Source: PUMD01 sp964599275
Lineage (GTDB): Bacteria; Bacillota; Sulfobacillia; SLMV01
NCBI GenBank assembly: GCA_964599275.1
Contig: CAZRFK010000052.1
Span: forward strand, 1-13,528
DNA length: 13,528 nucleotides
Reading direction: 5' to 3'
Translations under genes and position numbers: made by a program
In this document: positions 7,921 to 13,528 of the stretch, in pieces
Layout of the letters: each line of letters opens with the position of its first letter
How positions within the stretch are numbered: the stretch's first letter is position 1
Notes under the pieces: model-generated
Told to the model about the DNA's origin: nothing
What the model saw: only the letters and a program-made list of their open reading frames with translations
The model's database searches: none

Positions 7921-8190
7921 TCAACGTATAAATGTGGATAAATTCCCGAACATCTCCTGACCGAATTCAACAACGATATTTATCATCCACGGTCCGAAGA
8001 TCATGGCTGCCATGAAGATTGCCACAATTTTAGGTACAAAACTCATGGTCTGCTCATTAATCTGAGTGGTGGCCTGAAATACACTTATCAACAGACCAGT
8101 AACCAGCCCTGCCAAAAGCATTGGACCTGCTACAAGAAGTACTGTACTCAAGGCTTTTCGAGCCAGGGACACCACCAGTTCAGTAGGCAT
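7921..8190 (-). CDS. fliQ: Flagellar export gate protein FliQ
   Basis: This 89-residue protein consists of two transmembrane hairpin helices, about residues 14-37 and 51-75. They are joined by the conserved loop QATTQINEQTMSFVPKI. Several copies assemble with FliP and FliR into the export pore in the membrane within the MS ring. The length equals the family norm (about 89). The start ATG 8190 has GGAAGG 6 bases upstream; a nearby ATG five bases before it is out of frame. It follows fliP after 24 bases and precedes fliR, the standard order. Confidence 0.97.
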   Translation of the reverse strand: MPTELVVSLARKALSTVLLVAGPMLLAGLVTGLLISVFQATTQINEQTMSFVPKIVAIFMAAMIFGPWMINIVVEFGQEMFGNLSTFIR

Positions 8191-8214
8191 ATCATACCTT
8201 CCTTTCTCTATTCA

Positions 8215-9000
8215 TCACGCAGTCAATCCTTCCAGTAGCGATCGGATTACCAGGTGCCAGCCGTCAACCATAACGAATAGCAGAATTTTAAATGGTAGAG
8301 AAATCATCATTGGAGGAAGCATAAGCATTCCCATGGACATGAGAGTGCTGGCCACTACCATGTCAATGACGATAAACGGCAAAAATATTATAAAACCCAT
8401 TTGAAATGCCGTCTTCAACTCACTTATAGCAAATGCTGGTACCAGTGCATAAATTGGAACATCTTCAGGGGTTTCCGGCTGATCGGCTCCAGAGAAATTA
8501 ATGAAAAGTTGCAGATCATTCTCTCGGGTATAATCAAGCATAAAATCCCGTACAGGTTCGACAGCAGCAGCATACGCCTGTTCAGTTTCAAGTTCTTCTT
8601 CCTGTAAGGGGACCCATGCTTCAGCGTAAACCGTCTGCCACACGGGGGCCATCACAAAAAATGTGATGAACAACGCCAGACCTATCAGTACTTGATTTGG
8701 GGGCATCTGCCGGGTTGCCAGGCCGTGGCGTATAAATGAAAGCACCACAATAACCCTTGTAAATGAAGTGGCCATTACCAGGAGGGCCGGTGCTACTGCC
8801 AGTACGGTAAGGATGATAAGCAAACGTACACCAGTACCCAGAGCTTCAGGATCTTCATCTCCGTCGAAATCAATATTAACAGACGGCAAAGCCATGTGAG
8901 CAAAGGTTTGACCTGCTGACAGAGCAACTATTAATGCAGCCAACAGTAAAACTGCTGCAGGTTTCAACTTTAGTTCCATTGAAGATAACAGGTTAAACAT
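8215..9000 (-). CDS. fliP: Flagellar export gate protein FliP
   Basis: This 261-residue main pore subunit of the flagellar export gate has an N-terminal signal peptide (basic KLKP, hydrophobic core at about 14-28, likely cleavage after Ala34 in TFA-HM), as is usual for FliP. The family signature follows in the first membrane helices: ATSFTRVIVVLSFIRHGLAT and PPNQVLIGLALF (about 77-111). A short acidic external loop (about 130-170) precedes the last helices, which carry PAFAISELKTAF and the Met-rich stretch MSMGMLMLPPMMISLP matching the gate constriction. ATG 9000 is preceded by AGAGGCG 7 bases upstream. A second ATG at codon 8 could also serve and would leave the signal peptide intact. The Met-rich end is normal for this family. 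Confidence 0.97.
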   Translation of the reverse strand: MFNLLSSMELKLKPAAVLLLAALIVALSAGQTFAHMALPSVNIDFDGDEDPEALGTGVRLLIILTVLAVAPALLVMATSFTRVIVVLSFIRHGLATRQMPPNQVLIGLALFITFFVMAPVWQTVYAEAWVPLQEEELETEQAYAAAVEPVRDFMLDYTRENDLQLFINFSGADQPETPEDVPIYALVPAFAISELKTAFQMGFIIFLPFIVIDMVVASTLMSMGMLMLPPMMISLPFKILLFVMVDGWHLVIRSLLEGLTA

Positions 9001-9030
9001 CTGTTTTCGCCTCTTTCACGCCCGATAAGT

Positions 9031-9384
9031 CTATCTGTCGCTGGCAGACTGTTTGAAGCGAGAAAATAATTTGTCAAATCGGTTGCTAAATTCCTCTGGA
9101 ATTGTGATATCTTCTTTCTGCATGTCTTCGAAGGCAGAATCATCAATCTCTGTCAATTCCGATAACAGAGTGATGTTATTCTCAGTCACACCGAGGACTA
9201 AATACTGATGGGTGCTTCGGACCAAAACAATCCGTGACTTGCGGTTAAGCGGTACTACTTCTATGACCTCAAGGTGCCCCGACCCGGTCCCTCTATTGGT
9301 AATAGAACGCATGATCCGCAGTGTCAAATAAGCGAGTGCGATGACAAAGATACTGGCTAGAATGACGTACAGTACTTGTGCCAC
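9031..9384 (-). CDS. fliO: Flagellar export assembly factor FliO (FliO/FliZ family)
   Basis: This 117-residue protein has one N-terminal transmembrane helix (about residues 3-25) and a small cytosolic domain containing the family pattern HLEVIEVVPLNRKSRIVLVR followed by YLVLGVTENNITLLSEL. FliO helps FliP assemble into its ring and is the least conserved gate protein, so recognition rests on this pattern and on its place before fliP. The start is GTG 9384, with GGGGAGAGG about 11 bases upstream, slightly far. It follows the fliY stop after 26 bases. The length fits the shorter Firmicutes versions. Confidence 0.92.
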   Translation of the reverse strand: MAQVLYVILASIFVIALAYLTLRIMRSITNRGTGSGHLEVIEVVPLNRKSRIVLVRSTHQYLVLGVTENNITLLSELTEIDDSAFEDMQKEDITIPEEFSNRFDKLFSRFKQSASDR

Positions 9385-9410
9385 AAGGTTTCAGTCCTCT
9401 CCCCGACCTT

Positions 9411-10457
9411 TTACTTGAGATTCTTGATTCGTTGCTCCAAACTCACTATTTCGTTAATACGAACTGCAAAAGTTTCATCTACCACAACAACTTCACCACG
9501 AGCAATCAGTTTGCCATTAACCATTACCTCCACCGGAGCGCCAGCCTGTTTATCTAATTCGATGACTGCCCCGGAACCCAACGAGAGGATATCCTTTACA
9601 TCACAGGTGGTTCGCCCCAATTCAACTGTCACTTCCAGTGGTATGTCCATAAGCATCTCAAGGCTATTGTTGCTCTGAAAGGTTTTATCCTGATGCAGCT
9701 CGGGGAACTCCGTGTTTTTTACTGCAGTGTTACGAGAAGACCCATGGTCGGAATATTCCTGCTGTTGATTTGTTTGCCTGCCTCCAGATGCAGGCTCTGA
9801 TACAGTTGGTGAACCCGTATCTTCCCCATTGGAGAATGTATCTGAAGATACACCCAGCAATTGGCCCATCTTCTCTGGAAAAAGCAAATTCAGTTCCCAG
9901 CGGATAGCATCTCTTGTTTCAAAAATAAGATATAAATGGCAGCAACGCCCGGATACAGTTTCAAGAGTATTTTGACCTGTCGGTTCTGCGGCCGTTATGT
10001 CAATTACTTCCTCGTGTTCATTTGCAATCTCGGAGGCCAGCGAACTGCAAATATGGCCCACTAAGTCGTGTAAGAAATCGGAGGATTGCTCCAGGGATCC
10101 TACGTCATCAGATCCTTCAGCAGGTAATACTTGTTCCTGAAGGATATTCGTGTCTTTTTGGTCCAGAAAATAACATCCTCGCCCCCCAATTGTGCCAGTT
10201 ATCTCAATTTCGCCAGATAAAGCTATTGACACCTTATTGATGGAATCAACAGCCACTAACTCCGTTTCCCAGGTGCTCAGTTCGCCATCCAACCCAATAT
10301 TTGTTGCAGATAAGGAATTGCTCAGAGGATCATTTGAAGTTTCATTTGATACTACTGAATCGTTCGCTTCAGTTTCTTCCTCCTGGTCTTCCGGATCAAT
10401 TCCAGCCAATAACGCGTCAATTTCCTCCTGACTTAAAATTTCTTCTTCAGAGATTAT
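9411..10457 (-). CDS. fliY: Flagellar motor switch protein FliY (FliN family), probable non-ATG start
   Basis: FliY is a C-ring switch protein. Residues 1-20 contain the CheY-P docking peptide ILSQEEIDALL. Residues about 30-205 form an acidic CheC/CheX-like domain. Residues about 208-265 are a polar linker, and 266-348 are the SpoA/FliN domain (LEMLMDIPLEVTVELGRT, VIELDKQAGAPVEV, ARGEVVVVDETFAVRI). The first ATG/GTG/TTG in frame is TTG 10409, which would remove most of the docking peptide. The frame instead continues upstream to an ATA at 10455-10457 overlapping the fliM stop (ATAA), with AGGGAGG 5 bases before it; ATC 10454 is next, 8 bases after that site. I place the start at ATA. A single G-to-A change from a classical ATGA overlap would explain it. 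The middle domain does not keep the ExxN phosphatase signature I would expect in an active FliY/CheC, so phosphatase activity is doubtful. An alternative name is FliN. Confidence 0.9.
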   Translation of the reverse strand: MISEEEILSQEEIDALLAGIDPEDQEEETEANDSVVSNETSNDPLSNSLSATNIGLDGELSTWETELVAVDSINKVSIALSGEIEITGTIGGRGCYFLDQKDTNILQEQVLPAEGSDDVGSLEQSSDFLHDLVGHICSSLASEIANEHEEVIDITAAEPTGQNTLETVSGRCCHLYLIFETRDAIRWELNLLFPEKMGQLLGVSSDTFSNGEDTGSPTVSEPASGGRQTNQQQEYSDHGSSRNTAVKNTEFPELHQDKTFQSNNSLEMLMDIPLEVTVELGRTTCDVKDILSLGSGAVIELDKQAGAPVEVMVNGKLIARGEVVVVDETFAVRINEIVSLEQRIKNLK

Positions 10458-11392
10458 GTATTCCTCCCTTCTTTGCCAATGAGCTGCACTGCCATCTTTT
10501 GTCCTGATCTTCCCGGCCGAGCGACGAACAATTTTTGTTCACCAATCCGAATATCAATTGATTGTTGTGTTGTCCTATTTAGTTTAATTACATCCCCCTC
10601 CTCCAAATTAACCAGATCTCGAATGGAAACCCGTGTCCTACCCAACTCTGCCGTAAGTGGTAATTTAACCCTGTGAAGATGTCCTTTTACTGTTTCTCTT
10701 TGCTGGGGGTGCTGGGTTTCATCCTCATCTGTTGATCCCCCCATCCACTGCTGTACTGCAAGATCAGGCAGAATCGGCTCTAACATCATGTGCGGCCAGG
10801 CCAGGTTAACTCTTCCCTCTTGATTACCCATTTCCAAAAGAAACCCGGCTTGAATAATTATCTCATTGGGAGGAGCGAACTGGCCAAAGAATGGACTGTT
10901 TTCTACTGATTCAAGTGCAGCCTGTAGATCTGTTACATTCTGCCAACCCTCTTGTACCGCAGCTATCAATCTCTCAAAAACCGTGCGAATGACAGCTGTT
11001 TCAATTTCTGTCAGAGGGCGCTCCATTTTCCCTGATTGAGCCATACCTCCCAGCAGTCGTTCTATAAGGGGATATGCGATAGAGGGACATATTTCAATCC
11101 CCATTTTTCCTTCCAGTGGTTCAAAACATGCGATACCCAGTATTACTGGAGCACCAATTTGCTCAGTAAATTTGTCATATGTTATTTGATCGATAGCCAC
11201 CAGAGACACCTCTACTGCTGTGTGGATATGGGAAGAAATATTAGTTGCCAGAATACGAGCCATATGCTCATGAAGCACCCGTAGTGCTCCAATATTCTCT
11301 CGGGAAAATTTATCTGGACGGTGAAAATCATAAACACGGACACTTTCCTGTTCTCTCAATGTACGATAAGAACTCCCGCTACTTTCTGGCAA
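10454..11392 (-). CDS. fliM: Flagellar motor switch protein FliM, without the usual N-terminal peptide
   Basis: This 312-residue C-ring protein links FliG, CheY-P and FliN/FliY. The conserved beginning of the FliM core, VRVYDFHRPDKFSRENI, lies at residues 18-34. The middle domain covers about 35-220 with LTEIETAVIR at 127-136. The C-terminal SpoA domain (about 235-305) carries LPLTAELGRTRVSIRDLVNL. Typical FliM proteins start about 20-30 residues earlier with LSQxEIDALL, the CheY-P contact; here only 17 residues precede VRVYDF and the motif is absent. The start is TTG 11392, placed directly after an in-frame TGA. An in-frame ATG (11416) lies seven codons before that TGA but has no good ribosome site. 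The GGxG motif of the middle domain reads GGMA (116-119). The 3' end overlaps fliY. Confidence 0.94.
   Translation of the reverse strand: MPESSGSSYRTLREQESVRVYDFHRPDKFSRENIGALRVLHEHMARILATNISSHIHTAVEVSLVAIDQITYDKFTEQIGAPVILGIACFEPLEGKMGIEICPSIAYPLIERLLGGMAQSGKMERPLTEIETAVIRTVFERLIAAVQEGWQNVTDLQAALESVENSPFFGQFAPPNEIIIQAGFLLEMGNQEGRVNLAWPHMMLEPILPDLAVQQWMGGSTDEDETQHPQQRETVKGHLHRVKLPLTAELGRTRVSIRDLVNLEEGDVIKLNRTTQQSIDIRIGEQKLFVARPGRSGQKMAVQLIGKEGRNT
10463..10469 (-). promoter_or_regulatory. Ribosome binding site pointing to a non-canonical fliY start
   Basis: AGGGAGG lies inside the last codons of fliM. It is 5 bases before the in-frame ATA (10457) and 8 before ATC (10454). No ATG, GTG or TTG lies within a usable distance in the fliY frame. 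The other candidate, AGGAGG about 14 bases before TTG 10409, is too far for good use. Confidence 0.65.
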
Positions 11393-11438
11393 TCAAATCA
11401 CATCCCTATCTGTCATTTAACTGATTTGTCAGCTGATA

Positions 11439-11906
11439 TCACTGTATAATCAATTCAGTGAAATAAACTTGCAGGATTTCATTTGGTGCAACTACCTTGT
11501 TTACTGTATCGATGATCTCTTCCTTTGCCATTTCCATTCCTTCTTTACCCTGCAAATGCTCTGCGCTCAGAGAACGGAACAGCTGCAGCAGCGCATCTCT
11601 TACAGCCTGATGTCTTTCTTCCAGGGCATCGTAAGTTTCGTTATCTCCACAGGCGAACATAATCTCCGCTGCCAGATATCGCTGTGTTCCATCAGTTCCT
11701 ATATGCAAATCAGTGGTGATTTCTCCCACTGGATACACCGGCTCAAGTTCCTTTTGTTCCGGGTTTTCCCCGTGAGTCTCTGCAGGATTTACCTCCTCAT
11801 CAGAGAGGCGGGGTTGCACAAAATGGGTAAACCCAAAATACCCTCCTGCGATTATCAGCACCACAGCCAGCCCAGCTGTTAATGTTCTGCTGAATCCCTG
11901 TAACAT
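11439..11906 (-). CDS. fliL: Flagellar basal body-associated protein FliL
   Basis: This 155-residue stator-associated protein has a short cytosolic start and one transmembrane helix at about residues 10-30. An acidic spacer (about 34-58) leads to the external FliL domain. The domain shows the family pattern: a beta strand with VGEITTDLHIG, then RYLAAEIMFACG, a helix ending in RDALLQLFRSLSAEHLQG, and the end VYFTELIIQ. FliL rings surround MotA/MotB and stabilise the stator. ATG 11906 has AAGGAGG 6 bases upstream. It lies 23 bases after motB, and 46 bases separate it from fliM, the longest gap within the run from motA to fliA. The length is usual for the family. Confidence 0.93.
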   Translation of the reverse strand: MLQGFSRTLTAGLAVVLIIAGGYFGFTHFVQPRLSDEEVNPAETHGENPEQKELEPVYPVGEITTDLHIGTDGTQRYLAAEIMFACGDNETYDALEERHQAVRDALLQLFRSLSAEHLQGKEGMEMAKEEIIDTVNKVVAPNEILQVYFTELIIQ

Positions 11907-11929
11907 TTACTACCTCCTTTTTCGCCCGA

Positions 11930-12676
11930 TTAATTGGGTTCAAACTGTGCGGCCCCCAACCGCAAAAGCACAATGTCTACCCGGCGATTCTGGGCTCTGC
12001 CTTCGGCTGTTGTGTTTTCTGCCAGCGGCCGATACTCCCCATAACCGGCAGCTGACATGCGGTTTGAATCTATTTCTGCTACCCCCAGAAGATGGCGCAA
12101 AATATTGGTAGCCCGGGCAGTCGAAAGTTCCCAGTTGCTGGGGAAGCGAGGGGTGTCTATCGGAACATTGTCCGTGTGACCCTCCACGCGGATCTGATTT
12201 GGTATACTTTCCAAATTTGGAGCCAGCGCATCCAGTACTTCCAATGCTTCAGACCGGAGGTCAGCACTTCCGGAGGGAAAAAGGACCTGATCTGTGAACT
12301 GTAAGATCAGTCCGCGTTCAGTAAGGCGAAACTTTGTATGGTCATCGAAACCCTGTTCATCCAATTCACTACCAATCTGAGATCGCACCCTGAGAAGCTG
12401 TGAAATCTGTGATGCCTGTTCGTGCACATCCTGTTCACTTTCAGACAGGTCGAGATCTCGAGAATCATCGACAACTATTGTGCGTCCACTCTGCAAAACC
12501 CCCAGAGCTTCCTGCAGGGAAACCATTGTCCGGTCAAACTGTGCGGCGTCAACAGTGGAAAATGATAACATCAAGACGAAAAAGGCCATAAGAAGAGTTA
12601 CCATATCCGAATAAGTGGTGAGCCAACTTGAACCGTCTGGGTTGTTCTTTTTTTGGCCTCTTCGTTTTTTAATCAT
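11930..12676 (-). CDS. motB: Flagellar stator protein MotB
   Basis: This 248-residue protein anchors the stator to peptidoglycan and carries the ion-binding aspartate. A basic, cytosolic N terminus (KKRRGQKK) precedes one transmembrane helix at about 19-40, with the essential Asp24 in TYSDMVTLLMAFFVLM. A plug and linker region lies at about 45-118. The OmpA-like peptidoglycan-binding domain covers about 120-238, with FPSGSADL (133-140), GHTDN (166-170), NWELSTARA (181-189) and NRRVDI (230-235). The frame is open to 12724, but ATG 12676 is chosen: AGGAGG lies 9 bases upstream and the conserved basic start follows. It overlaps motA by 8 bases. The helix resembles the sodium-type PomB (LLMxFFVLxLSFS) at least as much as proton-type MotB, so the coupling ion cannot be read with certainty. 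Confidence 0.96.
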   Translation of the reverse strand: MIKKRRGQKKNNPDGSSWLTTYSDMVTLLMAFFVLMLSFSTVDAAQFDRTMVSLQEALGVLQSGRTIVVDDSRDLDLSESEQDVHEQASQISQLLRVRSQIGSELDEQGFDDHTKFRLTERGLILQFTDQVLFPSGSADLRSEALEVLDALAPNLESIPNQIRVEGHTDNVPIDTPRFPSNWELSTARATNILRHLLGVAEIDSNRMSAAGYGEYRPLAENTTAEGRAQNRRVDIVLLRLGAAQFEPN

Positions 12677-13487
12677 TTGACAAGGCCTCCTGACCGGCAG
12701 TTTCGGTTGCAATTTCCTCGTCATCTGATTGTTCTGTAGGTGAATCAGATTGTCCTAAAAAAGCATCCAACTGGGACTCTATATGCCGAGGATTTTTTCC
12801 CTCCTGAATAGATAGCACACAGTTGGCTATCATTTGACGCAGGCGAACCTTTTCCTCAAGCGATTCCTCCAATTTATTGGCCATTGGGATAAATATCATA
12901 TTTGCAAATAAAGTTCCGTACAAGGTTGTTGTCAATGCCACTGCCATTCCAGTTCCAACTCCACTCGGATCATCTAGATCACGCAGCATTTCAATAAGTC
13001 CTATCAAAGTTCCAATCATTCCAAAGGCCGGAGATATAGAACCGGCTGTACGAAAGACAGTCACTGATCGTTGTTCCTGTTCTGCAGCTGAATGAATCTG
13101 ATGCTCCAGAACTTCCTCCAGCTGTTCAGCTGGTGTTGCATCAACCAGCATTTGTACAGCCTGATGCATGAAGCCATCTTCGATCTCCTGCAGATTGTCT
13201 TCCAGAGCTAGTAATCCTTCACGGCGAGCTTTTTGCGCCAGATTGACAAGCTGCTCTTTGATACTGTCGGTTTCCAGCTGTTTTTTGGCGAATACTCTAG
13301 CAAGAGCTGACGGAATCTGAGTAAGTCTTTTTTTACCATGAGAAACCATCACTGCTGCAAAAGTTCCCCCCAAGACTATTATCAGTGATGATGGGTCCCA
13401 GAAACCGGCCAGATCTCCCCTGCTCAAGATCGCCCATCCCAGAAGAATTACTCCTGACAACAAGCCAAAGATGGCTGTCAATTCCAC
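12669..13487 (-). CDS. motA: Flagellar stator protein MotA
   Basis: This 272-residue membrane protein conducts ions with MotB and pushes on FliG. There are four transmembrane segments: about 3-22, 31-50, 150-168 and 178-201. Between the second and third lies the cytosolic torque domain, with ARREGLLALE (87-96) carrying the charged residues that contact FliG. The functional prolines are present as Pro153 (SISPAFGMIGT) and Pro201 (FIPMANK). The C-terminal 30 residues are strongly acidic (SDSPTEQSDDEEIATET). The frame is open to ATG 13511, but GTG 13487 is chosen. GGGGAAGGG lies 8 bases upstream of it, the product VELTAIFGLLSG matches the usual MotA start, and a possible upstream gene ends two bases before it. 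ATG 13511 has no ribosome site. Confidence 0.95.
   Translation of the reverse strand: MELTAIFGLLSGVILLGWAILSRGDLAGFWDPSSLIIVLGGTFAAVMVSHGKKRLTQIPSALARVFAKKQLETDSIKEQLVNLAQKARREGLLALEDNLQEIEDGFMHQAVQMLVDATPAEQLEEVLEHQIHSAAEQEQRSVTVFRTAGSISPAFGMIGTLIGLIEMLRDLDDPSGVGTGMAVALTTTLYGTLFANMIFIPMANKLEESLEEKVRLRQMIANCVLSIQEGKNPRHIESQLDAFLGQSDSPTEQSDDEEIATETAGQEALSND
12686..12691 (-). promoter_or_regulatory. Ribosome binding site that fixes the motB start
   Basis: AGGAGG in the last codons of motA lies 9 bases before ATG 12676. It supports the shorter MotB and rules against the upstream in-frame start at 12724. Confidence 0.8.
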
Positions 13488-13489
13488 GG

Positions 13490-13528
13490 TTACATCCCTT
13501 CCCCGGAACATTCATCGAATAGTTCAAA
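13490..13528 (-). CDS. Possible C-terminal tail of the upstream gene
   Basis: Reading from the right edge, one frame codes FELFDECSGEGM and then TAA (13490-13492), two bases before the GTG of motA. The spacing fits the rest of this operon. In related bacteria a small FlbD gene often precedes motA, but 12 residues are too few to identify it. The only other open frame at this edge runs antiphase through motA. Confidence 0.4.
   Translation of the reverse strand, partial: FELFDECSGEGM
13496..13504 (-). promoter_or_regulatory. Ribosome binding site supporting the GTG start of motA
   Basis: GGGGAAGGG ends 8 bases before GTG 13487 and lies downstream of the alternative ATG 13511. It therefore favours the 272-residue MotA. 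Confidence 0.7.

Noticed and set aside
11393..11395. TGA before fliM as a recoded (Trp or Sec) codon
   Set aside because: TGA ends several other genes here (fliL, fliP, flhA, flhF, flhG, fliA), and the upstream ATG lacks a ribosome site.
12677..12724. N-terminal extension of motB to 12724
   Set aside because: It lies within motA and upstream of the AGGAGG that serves ATG 12676; MotB proteins normally begin with a short basic segment.

Overview
The window is an almost gap-free stretch of a large flagellar/motility operon, with every recognised gene on the minus strand, so transcription runs from high to low coordinates. The gene order is a short tail of an unidentified upstream gene, then motA, motB, fliL, fliM, fliY (FliN family), fliO, fliP, fliQ, fliR, flhB, flhA, flhF, flhG, a YcgR-type PilZ gene, fliA (sigma-28), and finally the 5' part of an unrecognised membrane-anchored protein that leaves the window at its left edge. 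No RNA genes, insertion sequences, CRISPR arrays or phage genes were seen, and no gene-free stretch exceeds about 150 bases.

The organism is most likely a member of the Firmicutes in the broad sense (Clostridia or Halanaerobiia type). Evidence is the order fliLM-fliY-fliOPQR-flhBA-flhFG-pilZ-fliA with motAB directly upstream, a FliY-like switch protein, and strong AGGAGG-type ribosome binding sites. Base composition looks like the mid-40s percent G+C by eye. Several proteins are rich in Asp and Glu (FliY, the MotA tail, FliL), which would fit a halophile or haloalkaliphile, but that is only a hint.

Region by region: 13.5-11.9 kb encodes the stator (MotA/MotB); 11.9-9.4 kb encodes FliL and the C-ring switch proteins FliM and FliY; 9.4-3.9 kb encodes the type III export gate (FliO, P, Q, R, FlhB, FlhA); 3.9-1.9 kb encodes FlhF and FlhG, which control flagellar position and number; 1.9-0.4 kb encodes a c-di-GMP-responsive PilZ protein and sigma-28. 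Junctions are overlapping or very short (GTGA, TAATG, TGATG), which implies one transcript and translational coupling.

This is mostly a standard flagellar operon and I did not find a new system. The points that deserve a second look are all at the switch complex. FliY has no ATG, GTG or TTG start that includes its conserved N-terminal CheY-P-binding peptide, and apparently starts at ATA or ATC behind an excellent ribosome binding site. FliM lacks that peptide altogether, starts at TTG directly after an in-frame TGA, and has an altered GGxG motif. Together they suggest an altered way of connecting chemotaxis signalling to the rotor, or sequence errors at two neighbouring starts.
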